DNA of 64,000 bases from Thermasporomyces composti (GTDB taxonomy: Bacteria > Actinomycetota > Actinomycetes > Propionibacteriales > Actinopolymorphaceae): positions 3,720,001 through 3,784,000 of the forward strand of contig NZ_QTUC01000001.1 of assembly GCF_003386795.1 (NCBI RefSeq), in the 5' to 3' direction. The notes under the pieces are model-generated. The model searched no databases. It was not told the DNA's origin and saw only the letters and a program-made list of their open reading frames with translations. The position numbers and the translations under genes are program-made. Shown one piece after another: positions 36,400 through 44,202 of the stretch. The stretch's first letter is position 1, and every line of letters starts with the position of its first letter.

Positions 36400-37937
36400 G
36401 GCGACGGCTCGCGGCGCTCGCGCTGGGCGCGGTCGCGATCACCGGTTGCACACCGACCGCGACGGACGCGCTGCCTGACACCACCCCCACCCCGACGGCC
36501 AGCCAGGAGCAGGTGACCCCACCGCGTCGCTCGGACCCGGCGGCCTGCCCGACCGGCGCCGGGGGCGGGGGAGGAGCGAGCAGAAAGGTCTCCTACGAGC
36601 CCGTGTCCGCGCGCCTCGCGCCGCGAGCCGCGCCGGACAAGGACCGCCCGGTGGTGCGGCTCTGCTTCGACGTCTCCGCCGACCGCCGGCTCATCCGAGG
36701 CATGGAGACCGTCACGTTCACCCCCGACCTGCGCACCTGCGAGGTCGTCTTCCGCGCCTGGCCGAACAAGCCCGAGACGGCCCGCTACGGCAACCGCCTC
36801 GAGGTCACCGCCGTCGCGCTCGACGGCTCGATGGTGACGCCGAAGGTGGAGTCGGCGGGGGCCCCGCCCGGCGTGCCGGGCACCCTCATTCGGGTCCCCG
36901 TCGAGGACTGCCTCGAACCTGGTGAGCAGGTGACCGTCGCCCTGGCGTTCACCGTCACCCTCGGCGCCCTGACACCCGAGCGGGTCGGGTACTCCCCCGA
37001 CGACCTCGTCGCCTGGGCGGGCACGGCGTATCCGCTGCTGGCGTGGGAGCGCGGCCGGGGCTGGGCGACCGAGCCCGCCGTCGACCTCTTCGGCGAGACC
37101 GTGACGAGCGAGGTCTTCCGGTTGGAGCTCCTCGAGATCGTGGCGCCACAGGGGGATGCCGTCCTCGGCACCGGTGAGGCGCTGGGGACCGAGCCCGCCT
37201 CCCGGCCGGGGAGCGTCGTCCACCGGTTCCGCGCGGACGCCGTCCGCGACGTCGCCTTCTCCGTCGGGCGCATGCAGGTGACCGAGCGGGAGGTCGACGG
37301 GGTCCGCGTCCACGTCGGTGCGCCGGCCGGCTCGGTGGCGACCCCGGGGGAGTGGGCGGACGCCACCATGACCGCGGTGAAGGAGCTGTCCGCCTCCTTC
37401 GGCCCGTTCCCGTACGAGGACCTGTGGGTGACGATCGTGCCGGGGTTCACCAGCGGCATCGAGTTCCCCGGCGCCATCCAGTTCGGCGACATTCATCCGG
37501 CTCGCTATCCCAGCCTCGCCCCGCACGAAGTCGCCCACATGTGGTTCTACGGCCTGGTCGGCAACAACCAGGCACGAGACCCGTGGCTGGACGAAGCGTT
37601 CGCCGAGTACGCCGAGGTGCTCGTGAACGACACCGTCGACGAGCTGCTCCAGTTCCCGACCCCGTCGGCGGTGCGGAACCGCGTCGGCGAGTCCATGGAG
37701 TGGTACGCCGCGTTGCGCCAGCCCGACCTCTACGCCTCGGGGGTCTACCGGCAGGGCGGCCAGATGCTGCACCGTGCCCGGCGGGAGGTGGGCGCCGCGA
37801 GGTTCGACCAGCTCCTGCGCGACTACATCGACGCCAACGCGCACCGCGTCGTCACCGACGAGGACGTGGTCCGGGCGTTCGAGGACGAGCCGCGTGTGGT
37901 GGAGCTGCTGCGGGAGTACGGTGCGATACGCCCCTGA
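36396..37937 (+). CDS. M1-family metallopeptidase lipoprotein
   Basis: A 513-aa predicted lipoprotein: MRRRLAALALGAVAITGC ends in the lipobox Cys18. A short Thr/Pro linker leads into an M1 (gluzincin) peptidase. Zinc ligands are His377 and His381 in HEVAHMWFYG, with the third Glu in WLDEAFAEYAE about 20 residues on. The exopeptidase motif is GIEFPGAIQF rather than GAMEN, so substrate selection may differ from classical aminopeptidase N. It acts on the outer face of the membrane. It shares four bases with the preceding gene. Confidence 0.85.
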   Translation: MRRRLAALALGAVAITGCTPTATDALPDTTPTPTASQEQVTPPRRSDPAACPTGAGGGGGASRKVSYEPVSARLAPRAAPDKDRPVVRLCFDVSADRRLIRGMETVTFTPDLRTCEVVFRAWPNKPETARYGNRLEVTAVALDGSMVTPKVESAGAPPGVPGTLIRVPVEDCLEPGEQVTVALAFTVTLGALTPERVGYSPDDLVAWAGTAYPLLAWERGRGWATEPAVDLFGETVTSEVFRLELLEIVAPQGDAVLGTGEALGTEPASRPGSVVHRFRADAVRDVAFSVGRMQVTEREVDGVRVHVGAPAGSVATPGEWADATMTAVKELSASFGPFPYEDLWVTIVPGFTSGIEFPGAIQFGDIHPARYPSLAPHEVAHMWFYGLVGNNQARDPWLDEAFAEYAEVLVNDTVDELLQFPTPSAVRNRVGESMEWYAALRQPDLYASGVYRQGGQMLHRARREVGAARFDQLLRDYIDANAHRVVTDEDVVRAFEDEPRVVELLREYGAIRP

Positions 37938-38070
37938 CCAGGCCCGCGCCCGGCCGCATGACCCCGCCTGGAGACGAGCGGGGACGCGGACCGACCGGGT
38001 GGGCGCGTGCCCGTCCCGGAGGCTGCTAACCTATGCGGGGCCGGCGCCCGAGGCGGCGCCGATGACACGA

Positions 38071-38143
38071 TCCCGCGTAGCTCAATTGGCAGAGCGTCCG
38101 GCTGTTAACCGGCAGGTTGCTGGTTCGAGTCCAGCCGCGGGAG
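38071..38143 (+). tRNA. tRNA-Asn (GTT)
   Basis: A full cloverleaf of 73 bases: acceptor TCCCGCG pairs with CGCGGGA (38136-38142), discriminator G, D-arm GCTCAATTGGCAGAGC, anticodon loop CTGTTAA with anticodon GTT, and T-arm GCTGG-TTCGAGT-CCAGC. The top of the anticodon stem has one T-C mismatch. No CCA is encoded. A terminator follows at 38152. Confidence 0.95.
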
Positions 38144-38151
38144 CGGCCACT

Positions 38152-38186
38152 GATCCCCGTCCGGAGCCTCCGGGCGGGGATCTTTT
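38152..38186 (+). terminator. Intrinsic terminator of tRNA-Asn
   Basis: GATCCCCG (38152-38159) pairs with CGGGGATC (38175-38182), with an inner CCGGAG/CTCCGG hairpin, followed by TTTT (38183-38186). One of the few classical T-tract terminators in the window. Confidence 0.9.
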
Positions 38187-38350
38187 CGTGCCACCGGCGG
38201 TCGGTAGCCGGATGCGGCGGATTCACGACGTACGTCCGGATCGCCGGGTCTTAGGGAGCTTGGGCGTGTAGTCTCACAAGAGGCCCGGCTGTCGCCATCC
38301 CGGCACGCCGGCGCCGAGAGGGTCAGCGCATGTGAGGTCGAGGAGGCGCT

Positions 38351-39340
38351 ATGGGTGTTCCAGACCTCCCCGCCTCGGCCGCCGCTCCCTGTGCCCAGCG
38401 CAGGTACGCCATCCTCATCGACGTCGGCTACCTCTATGCCGCCGCCGGCGAGGTGCTGTTCGGGGCGCGGGAGCGCCGCGAGTACCGCGTCCAGGCCGAC
38501 GAGCTCATCCGGGTGCTCCAGGAGTACGGGGCGAGCCGTCTGCCCGGGGAGCTGCTGCGGGTCTACTGGTACGACGCGGCCGCTGACCGGGTGCCCACCG
38601 TCGACCAGCGGGTGATCGCCGCGCTGCCGATGGTCAAGGTGCGTCTCGGCAACCTCAACAAGCTGGGTCAGCAGAAGGGCGTGGACGCGCAGATCCGCAG
38701 CGATCTCGACGCGCTGGCCCGACACGGGGCGGTCACGGACGCGGTGCTGCTCGCCGGTGACGAGGACCTGGTGTCGGCGGTCGACGCGGCCCAGGCGTAC
38801 GGCGTCCGGATCCACCTCTGGGGAGTCGAGCCCGCCTACGGCAGCAACCAGGCGGAGCGGCTGGTCTGGGAGGCTGACACGGTCGAGGTGCTGTCCGCAG
38901 ACCTGCTCAGGCCGTACTTCCGGCTGGCGCATCCCCTGCCGACCCAGGCCGCCTCCACGACACCCACCCCGGCCCAGGTGTTCGCCGGTCTGACGCCGGC
39001 TGCCCGGACGGTCGCTCGGCCGAACTCCTCGGCCTCCGCGTCCGGGTCGACGTCGGCCACGGTCTCCAACTCCAAGCTCGGCCCTAACCGCAGCACGGTC
39101 GAGGAGATCGGCGAGCACGTCGCCCAGAAGTGGATCCTGACCCGAGGCCGGGACAACATCCGAGACCTGCTGCCGGGACCGCTGCTGCCGACGGTAATCG
39201 ACACGGAGCTGCTAATCGAGGCCGAGAAGGAACTCGGCCACTCCCTCCGCCCCTACCCGGAGGCCCGGGTCTGGCTGCGGGAGGGCTTCTGGGCCCGGGT
39301 CTACCGGGAGTTCGACATAGACCGCAAGAGCGGCAAGTAG
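38351..39340 (+). CDS. NYN-domain (PIN-like) protein, putative RNase
   Basis: A 329-aa protein. Residues ~18-185 form a NYN/LabA-type PIN-like nuclease domain: AILIDVGYLYAAAGEVLF supplies the first Asp, KGVDAQIRSDLDAL and LLAGDEDLVSAVDAA the further acidic residues. A Ser/Thr/Pro linker (~200-240) connects to a ~90-residue helical C-terminal domain (VEEIGEHVAQKWIL; RVWLREGFWARVYREF) that may bind RNA, LOTUS-like. GAGGAGG precedes the ATG. It lies between two tRNA genes. The RNase activity is a family inference. Confidence 0.75.
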   Translation: MGVPDLPASAAAPCAQRRYAILIDVGYLYAAAGEVLFGARERREYRVQADELIRVLQEYGASRLPGELLRVYWYDAAADRVPTVDQRVIAALPMVKVRLGNLNKLGQQKGVDAQIRSDLDALARHGAVTDAVLLAGDEDLVSAVDAAQAYGVRIHLWGVEPAYGSNQAERLVWEADTVEVLSADLLRPYFRLAHPLPTQAASTTPTPAQVFAGLTPAARTVARPNSSASASGSTSATVSNSKLGPNRSTVEEIGEHVAQKWILTRGRDNIRDLLPGPLLPTVIDTELLIEAEKELGHSLRPYPEARVWLREGFWARVYREFDIDRKSGK

Positions 39341-39421
39341 CCCGGCCGACGTCGCGGGACCTCTCCGGTCGGCTGCCGGTGGTGCCGACTAGGCTCAGGC
39401 AACCGAGGGAGGTGTGACAGG

Positions 39422-39495
39422 GGGGCGGTAGCTCAGCCGGTTAGAGCAGGGGACTCATAATCCCTGGGTCGCGGGTTCGAGTCCCGCCCGCCCTA
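39422..39495 (+). tRNA. tRNA with CAT anticodon (probably tRNA-Ile2, possibly elongator Met)
   Basis: A 74-base cloverleaf: acceptor GGGGCGG pairs with CCGCCCT (G1-T72 wobble), discriminator A, D-arm GCTCAGCCGGTTAGAGC, anticodon loop CTCATAA, T-arm GCGGG-TTCGAGT-CCCGC. The body AGAGCAGGGGACTCATAATCCC is close to bacterial tRNA-Ile2, whose C34 is changed to lysidine by TilS to read AUA. Elongator tRNA-Met has the same anticodon, so identity is not certain. No CCA encoded. Confidence 0.85.
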
Positions 39496-40267
39496 CCCTC
39501 CTACGAGCTCGGCCGTTCTGGTGGTACGAACCGGCGTCGGTGTCGCCTCGGCGCGAGCGCTCATGTTGATCCCGCACGTCCCACACCTCGAGTTCGACGA
39601 AGTACTCGTGCCGCGTGCGCGTCGCGGACGAGGACGTGCCCTCCGCGATGGCCGGGGCTGCGGTGAATGTTTCCCACCTTTCGATGTTTGCTGTCGCCTC
39701 ATTCACGGTGGGGCGAGTGCTCTTGTCGCTGAGACCTGGGCAACAGTGCCAGCAGCCGTGCATCTGTCGGCCCGGTCGGAGGTGAGAACGACCGGTTCAT
39801 CGGTGTGAGGTCTTTCACGAGACGCCGTTCCGTGGAGACTGGACACCGGTCATTTAACTACACTAAGAGCCGTGAAAAATCATCCGGCGACAGCTTTCGC
39901 CAGGAGCGGGCTACGGGCCACTGGCAGCTCGACCAATGTCAGCTCTGTCGCCGGCTCGTGCCACGGTCCTCACGGCACTCCGTCGTCGGCGGTCGCTGCG
40001 CGTCCGGGTAGGGGCGCGGGTCAGGTGTTTGTCGTCGGCGCGGGTTCCGACCTCGCTCCGTCGTTCCACGTGGTAGGCGGGCCGTTCGACATGGTCGACG
40101 CGTACGCGGCGCGAACGGGGTGTTCGAGGCGGTGCCGTGAAGCCCGTAACTCACGAAGCCGTCACACGCGGTCGGATCGTTCATCGCTGGTGATCGGTGA
40201 CGCCATAGCCATCGACCGGTTGCGCTCCGAATCCGACCGTTGGCGCCGACTGTAGGAGGGCCGCGTC
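39496..40267. other. 772-bp region without a recognisable gene, partly AT-rich
   Basis: No convincing coding sequence is found on either strand. Open frames exist at 39805-40011 and 39872-40255, but their composition looks random and no ribosome sites precede them. The segment 39830-39900 (TCATTTAACTACACTAAG, GTGAAAAATCAT) is clearly less GC-rich than average and may be a promoter or foreign remnant. No integrase and no second copy of the tRNA 3' end was seen. Confidence 0.5.
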
Positions 40268-40726
40268 ATGTGCGAGTACTGCGGGTGCCGACAGGTCGAA
40301 CCAATCGCCCAGCTGATGGACGAGCACTTCGCGCTGCTAGACCTCGGCGGCGCCATCAGGCGGGCCCTCCGTGACAAGGGTGGCGGTGCTGCGACCGAGC
40401 TGCTTCAGGAGTTTCGCGAGCTACTCCATCGGCATGTCCGCCTGGAGGAGCGTGGCGTCTTCGCCGCGATGAAGGCTGAGGGCGAGTTCGTCGACCAGGT
40501 GCTCGAGCTGGAACAGGAGCATGACGACCTCGAGCAGGCTCTGGCGGAGCTGGACCTCACGGACGGCAATGTGGTTGAGGTGGTCGACCGGCTGCTTGCG
40601 GAACTCTCCGAACACATCGACCGGGAGAACCTCGGGATTTTCCCTGTCGCTGTGGTGTCGTTGGGGGCGACGGGTTGGGAGATCGTGACCCGGGCACACG
40701 AAGAACAGCAGGCCGCTGCCTCCTAG
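40268..40726 (+). CDS. Hemerythrin HHE domain protein
   Basis: A 152-aa four-helix protein. It opens with the cysteine cluster MCEYCGC, typical of a subgroup of actinobacterial hemerythrin-like proteins. Iron-binding positions are spread over LMDEHFALLD, ELLHRHVRLEERGVF, LEQEHDDLEQAL and LSEHIDRENLGIFP. Such proteins bind di-iron and sense or store oxygen, NO or iron. GTAGGAGGG precedes the ATG. It has no operon partner. The same frame stays open past the stop (see next entry). Confidence 0.85.
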   Translation: MCEYCGCRQVEPIAQLMDEHFALLDLGGAIRRALRDKGGGAATELLQEFRELLHRHVRLEERGVFAAMKAEGEFVDQVLELEQEHDDLEQALAELDLTDGNVVEVVDRLLAELSEHIDRENLGIFPVAVVSLGATGWEIVTRAHEEQQAAAS

Positions 40727-40918
40727 CGCCTGGAGGTCGCGGCGGTCGAGCTCCTGCCAGGATCACACCGACAGGAGGACTGGCAACGCCTCGCGAGCTT
40801 CGTCAGCAGGCGCGCCGATTGCGGCCGGCTGGCCGTGCTGTGGAAGCAGCGCGCGACGCGAGCGGCGGAGTTCCATCGTCAGCTGATGCGGGTCGAACGG
40901 CTGCTCACCGCAACGTGA
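40727..40918 (+). pseudogene. Orphan in-frame coding-like remnant after hemerythrin
   Basis: Directly after the TAG at 40724-40726 the same frame runs 63 more codons to TGA (40916-40918). The peptide (LEVAAVELLPGSHRQ, DWQRLASFVSRR, LAVLWKQRATRAAEFHR) looks like a real helical protein but has no plausible start codon near its beginning. It could be the tail of a lost gene or, less likely, an extension by read-through. No family is recognised. Confidence 0.35.
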
Positions 40919-41009
40919 TCGTGTCCCCGGACTGTGCAGCACCGCGCGGCTGCGTCGGCTTCGCCGGCAAGGCGAGCGTGCTTGTCGCGTCCGGTCCTTG
41001 GTGAGGAGG

Positions 41010-41747
41010 TCAAGCGGCGCCGCCGTTGACGAAGACGGTCTGGCCGTTCACCCAGCGGCCGGGGCCGGCCAGGAACGCCACGGCCTCCGCGATGTCCTCA
41101 GGCGTGCCGAGACGCCCGAACGGGTTGCTGTTCGCGATCTGCTCGATCAGCTCAGGACTCTTGCCGTGGAGGAACAGCGGGGTGGCGGTGGGTCCGGGCG
41201 CGATGGCGTTGACGGTGATGTTGCGGCCGCTCAGCTCCCGGGCCAGGACCAACGTGATCGCCTCGACCGCGCCTTTGGACGCGGCGTAGGCGCCGTAGGT
41301 GGGTGGCTGCAGGCGGGTGACGGAGCTGGAGAAGTTGATGATCGCGCCGCCGGCGCGGAGCCGTTGGGCGGCGAGCTTGTCGACGACAAGGGTCCCACGC
41401 ACGTTGACGCGTTGAACGCGGTCGAAGACGTCCAAATCGAGCTCCGCGATCGGCGCGAGCGGCATGATCCCGGCGGTGTGCACGAGGACGTCCACCCCGC
41501 CGAAGTCTCGCTCGGCCGCGTCGAACAGCGCAGTGGCCTGGGTTTCGTCGGCGATGTCGCCTCCGACGGCTATCGCGCGTCCTCCGCCTTCCGTGATGGT
41601 CCGCACGGTCTCGTCGGCGCGGGTCCTGTTGCTGTTGTAGTGGACGACGACCGCGATCCCGTCGGTGGCAAGGCGTAGGGCGCTGGCCCGCCCGATGCCC
41701 CCGGATCCGCCGGTCACGATCGCGACGCGGTTGGTGGCGCTGGTCAT
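41010..41747 (-). CDS. Short-chain dehydrogenase/reductase
   Basis: A 245-aa classical SDR. The cofactor loop is TGGSGGIGRAS near residues 12-22, with NSNRTRAD after beta-2 suggesting NADP use. The catalytic Ser is in INFSSSV, and YGAYAASKG holds Tyr and Lys. PGPTATPLF and GQTVFVNGG complete the family pattern. It resembles 3-oxoacyl-ACP reductase-like SDRs of broad specificity; the substrate is unknown. It lies alone in a decayed neighbourhood. Its ATG at 41747 has GAGGTGCTCC just upstream. Confidence 0.85.
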   Translation of the reverse strand: MTSATNRVAIVTGGSGGIGRASALRLATDGIAVVVHYNSNRTRADETVRTITEGGGRAIAVGGDIADETQATALFDAAERDFGGVDVLVHTAGIMPLAPIAELDLDVFDRVQRVNVRGTLVVDKLAAQRLRAGGAIINFSSSVTRLQPPTYGAYAASKGAVEAITLVLARELSGRNITVNAIAPGPTATPLFLHGKSPELIEQIANSNPFGRLGTPEDIAEAVAFLAGPGRWVNGQTVFVNGGAA

Positions 41748-42038
41748 GGAGCACCTCGTTGACTCGGGAGGATGCCGCCAAACCCTGGTGGCCGAGCTTG
41801 TGGGTGCGGCTCACATGGACGAGGAGGCGGTCCGCACCCTTCGCTCACCTCGTCGACCGATGCCCTTCGCGGCACTGGAGCCTCTTGATGGAGGCGTTTC
41901 GCGACGGTCTGGACCGGTCTGCACGGGACGTTGCGGCCGTCCTTGTACCGGTCAGCGGCGCCCCAACACGCATGCGGTCCGGGAGCGACGTCGACGACGA
42001 GGCCAAAATGACAGCGCCTGTCGCGCCTGGGTGTCGTC

Positions 42039-42338
42039 TCAGTCAATTCCGCGGTGGGCCGCCCAGAGCTGCGCCGCCCGGTCGGCCGCCCTCCTGATCA
42101 GGTCGGCGAGCTCGGGGCGGTCGGGCACGCGGAAGGACGTGTACGCGCCTCGGCCGCCGTCGACGGGACGGCCGTAGGCCTTGGCGGCCAGCCGGCCGTC
42201 CGGCAACAGCCGCACGTTGAGGCTGGTGAGGACGAACTCCACGCCCCGTCGGGAGTCCGTCCACCGCAACGGCTCTGGGATCTCGACGTTGATCGCCAGC
42301 GCGCTCACGTTCACTTCAGGCAAGCTCTCTGTGGTCAC
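42039..42338 (-). CDS. Small hypothetical protein
   Basis: About 99 aa from GTG 42338 (an in-frame start at 42377 would give 112). The N-terminus SLPEVNVSALAINVEIPEP is beta-like, and the middle (GVEFVLTSLNVRLLPDGRLAAKAYGRP) reads as a compact beta sheet followed by a helix (RPELADLIRRAADRAAQLW). No family is recognised and no good ribosome site is visible. Clean codon-like composition argues that it is real. It sits between an SDR and pseudogenes. Confidence 0.45.
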   Translation of the reverse strand: MTTESLPEVNVSALAINVEIPEPLRWTDSRRGVEFVLTSLNVRLLPDGRLAAKAYGRPVDGGRGAYTSFRVPDRPELADLIRRAADRAAQLWAAHRGID

Positions 42339-42440
42339 GCCCGTATCGTCCCAGCCCCGCCACGCGGTGTCGCCCAAGGATCGACACTGGGGACTGTCAA
42401 GCGGCCCATGACGAGGGTGTCCGCTGTGGCCAGGTGCTCG

Positions 42441-42562
42441 TCAGCGGTAGCCCTTGGCCTGGAGCTGATACAGCTCGGCGTAGTGGCCGCGGGCCGCCAT
42501 CAGCTCGGCGTGGCTGCCCACCTCGACGACGCGACCGCGGTCGAGGACGACGACCACGGCCC
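42441..42562 (-). pseudogene. C-terminal remnant of an ABC exporter ATPase
   Basis: The last ~40 codons encode VVVLDRGRVVEVGSHAEL and ARGHYAELYQLQAKGYR before a TGA. This is the standard end of ABC multidrug/lipid exporters after the H-loop. No Walker A, signature or membrane part exists upstream; instead the frame runs directly into the PhyH remnant. It is a deletion fusion, not a functional transporter. Confidence 0.75.
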
Positions 42563-43240
42563 CGGTCGGTGAGGGAGAACGGCTCCAGCAGGGCCGCGCC
42601 GGGCTGGGCGATGATGCGCAATGGCACAGGTAGACGTCCCCAGCCGTACCCGTGGCGAGGGTGACGGGCCGGTGGGCGCTCGCCTGCTCGACGAGTGGCG
42701 CGGATGCGGCGTTGTCGAGTCCGTCGTCGCCGAACGGTGCGAGGGCCCGGGCGGCGTCCACGTGGGAGCCGATGCGAATCCGGGTCGGCGCGTCGTCCGG
42801 GTCGACGTCGGTGAAGAGGAGCAGCGCCAGCAGGCCCCGGTCTCGGCTGCGGACACTGGCCCGCCACGTGTCGCCGGCGAGAAAGCTCATCTCGATGTGC
42901 CAGCCCGCGTCCCCTGGATCAGCGTGATGGGGAAGCGGACGGGGATGGTGCCCCCCGACGCCGTGCCGTCGGCCACCACCGGCCCGGACCCATCAGCTGG
43001 TCGTACGCCTCCCACAGGGCGGGGGAGGTGCCTGTCGACGCGAAAGGGCCGTCGGAGTCCGCGTGCCCGGGGCAGTCGATCCTCACCACGGCAAGGCTTA
43101 CGTGGTCGGGTCATCACGCCGGACACCTTGGGCGGCCAGCTTCTCCCGAACCACGTCGACACAGGCGTCCACCACGGGGCAGGGAACGGCGCTACGGACA
43201 GCGACGAAGCTGTCCCGCTGAAAGCCGGCGATCTGCGCGC
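42563..43240 (-). pseudogene. Frameshifted phytanoyl-CoA dioxygenase (PhyH) remnant
   Basis: On the minus strand consecutive pieces of one PhyH-like protein appear in different frames: IAGFQRDSFVAVRSAVPCPV ending in LAAQGVRRDDPTT and a TAA (43099-43101); then RIDCPGHADSDGPFASTG and ALWEAYDQLMGPGRWWP; then GGTIPVRFP; then HADPGDAGWHIEMSFLAGDT with LLALLLFTDV, RIRIGSHVDAARALAP and TGTAGDVYLCH; then RIIAQPGAALLEPFSL. At least four frame changes are needed. The order is correct for the family, so this is one decayed gene whose 3' end meets an ABC-transporter tail. Confidence 0.8.
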
Positions 43241-43281
43241 GCTCAGCGCACCGGGCCTAGTGGGCATCTCGTGAGCCGTCG

Positions 43282-44109
43282 TCAACGAGCGGACGCGAGA
43301 CCAGTGCTGCGGTACCGCTCGATCCACTCCTGGTTGAGCTCGTCGGCCTGACGCCGAAGCCGGGCCCTGATGGTGCGGCCCTCCGGAAGACGCAACCCGA
43401 GGAAGTCGAGGACGCGACGCGTGGTGCCGACCTGGTCCGCGTCGAGCTCCTCGTAGCGGAGGACGAGCGGTTGGATCCCCCAGGCGGTGAACCACGCCTC
43501 CCAGGCGGCGTTGTGCTCCTCGATCGTCTCGACGAAGTGCCTGATGCCGTCCGCGTCGTACCTGGGGGCCTGCCCGGTGACGGTGCTGTCGTCGGTCTGT
43601 CCGTTGTCATCGATGAACCAGACACCGGTCTGCTCCGCCCGCAGCCACGAGACCGCTTGGGCCAGCACGTCGTCACGTCGGAGGTAGATGAAGCGGGTAC
43701 GGCCAAAGGCCCTGGTCAGCAGCGCGACATCGTTGCCGCGCAGCTCGGGGTAGACAGTGCCGAGCTTGTCGACCACCTCGTCGAGGGTCCCCCACATGAG
43801 CTTGGCGCCGAAGACACCGTTGTCGGTGCGGCCGGCGGCCAGCGCCGCGCGTACGTAGTCCGCGTAGTCGAACCCACCGTCGGCGGTGCGCGGGATCCGC
43901 CAACGCTCGGCCCACGTCGGCTCATCGGGCGCGCGGAAGTACGCCTCGGGACGACCGGCGACACCCGTCGATTCCAGCAAGCTCAGCAGGAGCGAGCTGC
44001 CCGTACGGGGCGTGGCGCAGACGAAGTAGGAGTCGAGCTGGTCGGCGTGTGTGGACGGCACGGCCGCACCTAATCGCGACACGTCCACGTCTCGCAAGCG
44101 AGTTTTCAC
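43282..44109 (-). CDS. Stf0-like sulfotransferase
   Basis: A 275-aa PAPS-dependent sulfotransferase resembling Stf0 (trehalose 2-sulfotransferase). The 5'-phosphosulfate loop is TPRTGSSLLLSLLEST (residues ~33-48) with GRPEAYF after it. FGAKLMWG, RTRFIYLRRDDVLAQAVSW (3'-phosphate binding) and YEELDADQVG follow in family order. The sugar acceptor is unknown; in mycobacteria Stf0 starts sulfolipid synthesis, but no lipid genes are beside it here. The start is GTG at 44109 with a weak ribosome site. Divergent from the second phoD. Confidence 0.75.
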   Translation of the reverse strand: MKTRLRDVDVSRLGAAVPSTHADQLDSYFVCATPRTGSSLLLSLLESTGVAGRPEAYFRAPDEPTWAERWRIPRTADGGFDYADYVRAALAAGRTDNGVFGAKLMWGTLDEVVDKLGTVYPELRGNDVALLTRAFGRTRFIYLRRDDVLAQAVSWLRAEQTGVWFIDDNGQTDDSTVTGQAPRYDADGIRHFVETIEEHNAAWEAWFTAWGIQPLVLRYEELDADQVGTTRRVLDFLGLRLPEGRTIRARLRRQADELNQEWIERYRSTGLASAR

Positions 44110-44202
44110 CTGCGCGAAGGCGAGCGTTTGCGGTCACAGTGCTGGTCGACGGCCACGATGCGCTGTCAGGATGAGACGTTCTCGATCACGAGGGGGTGTG
44201 TG

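Noticed and set aside
39455-39763. Minus-strand open frame ending in GLEPATQGL over the tRNA(CAT)
   Set aside because: This peptide ending is the well-known false translation of a tRNA antisense strand; the tRNA cloverleaf is clear.
39496-40267. Integrated element with attachment sites at tRNA(CAT)
   Set aside because: No integrase, no transfer genes and no repeat of the tRNA 3' end were found in the window.
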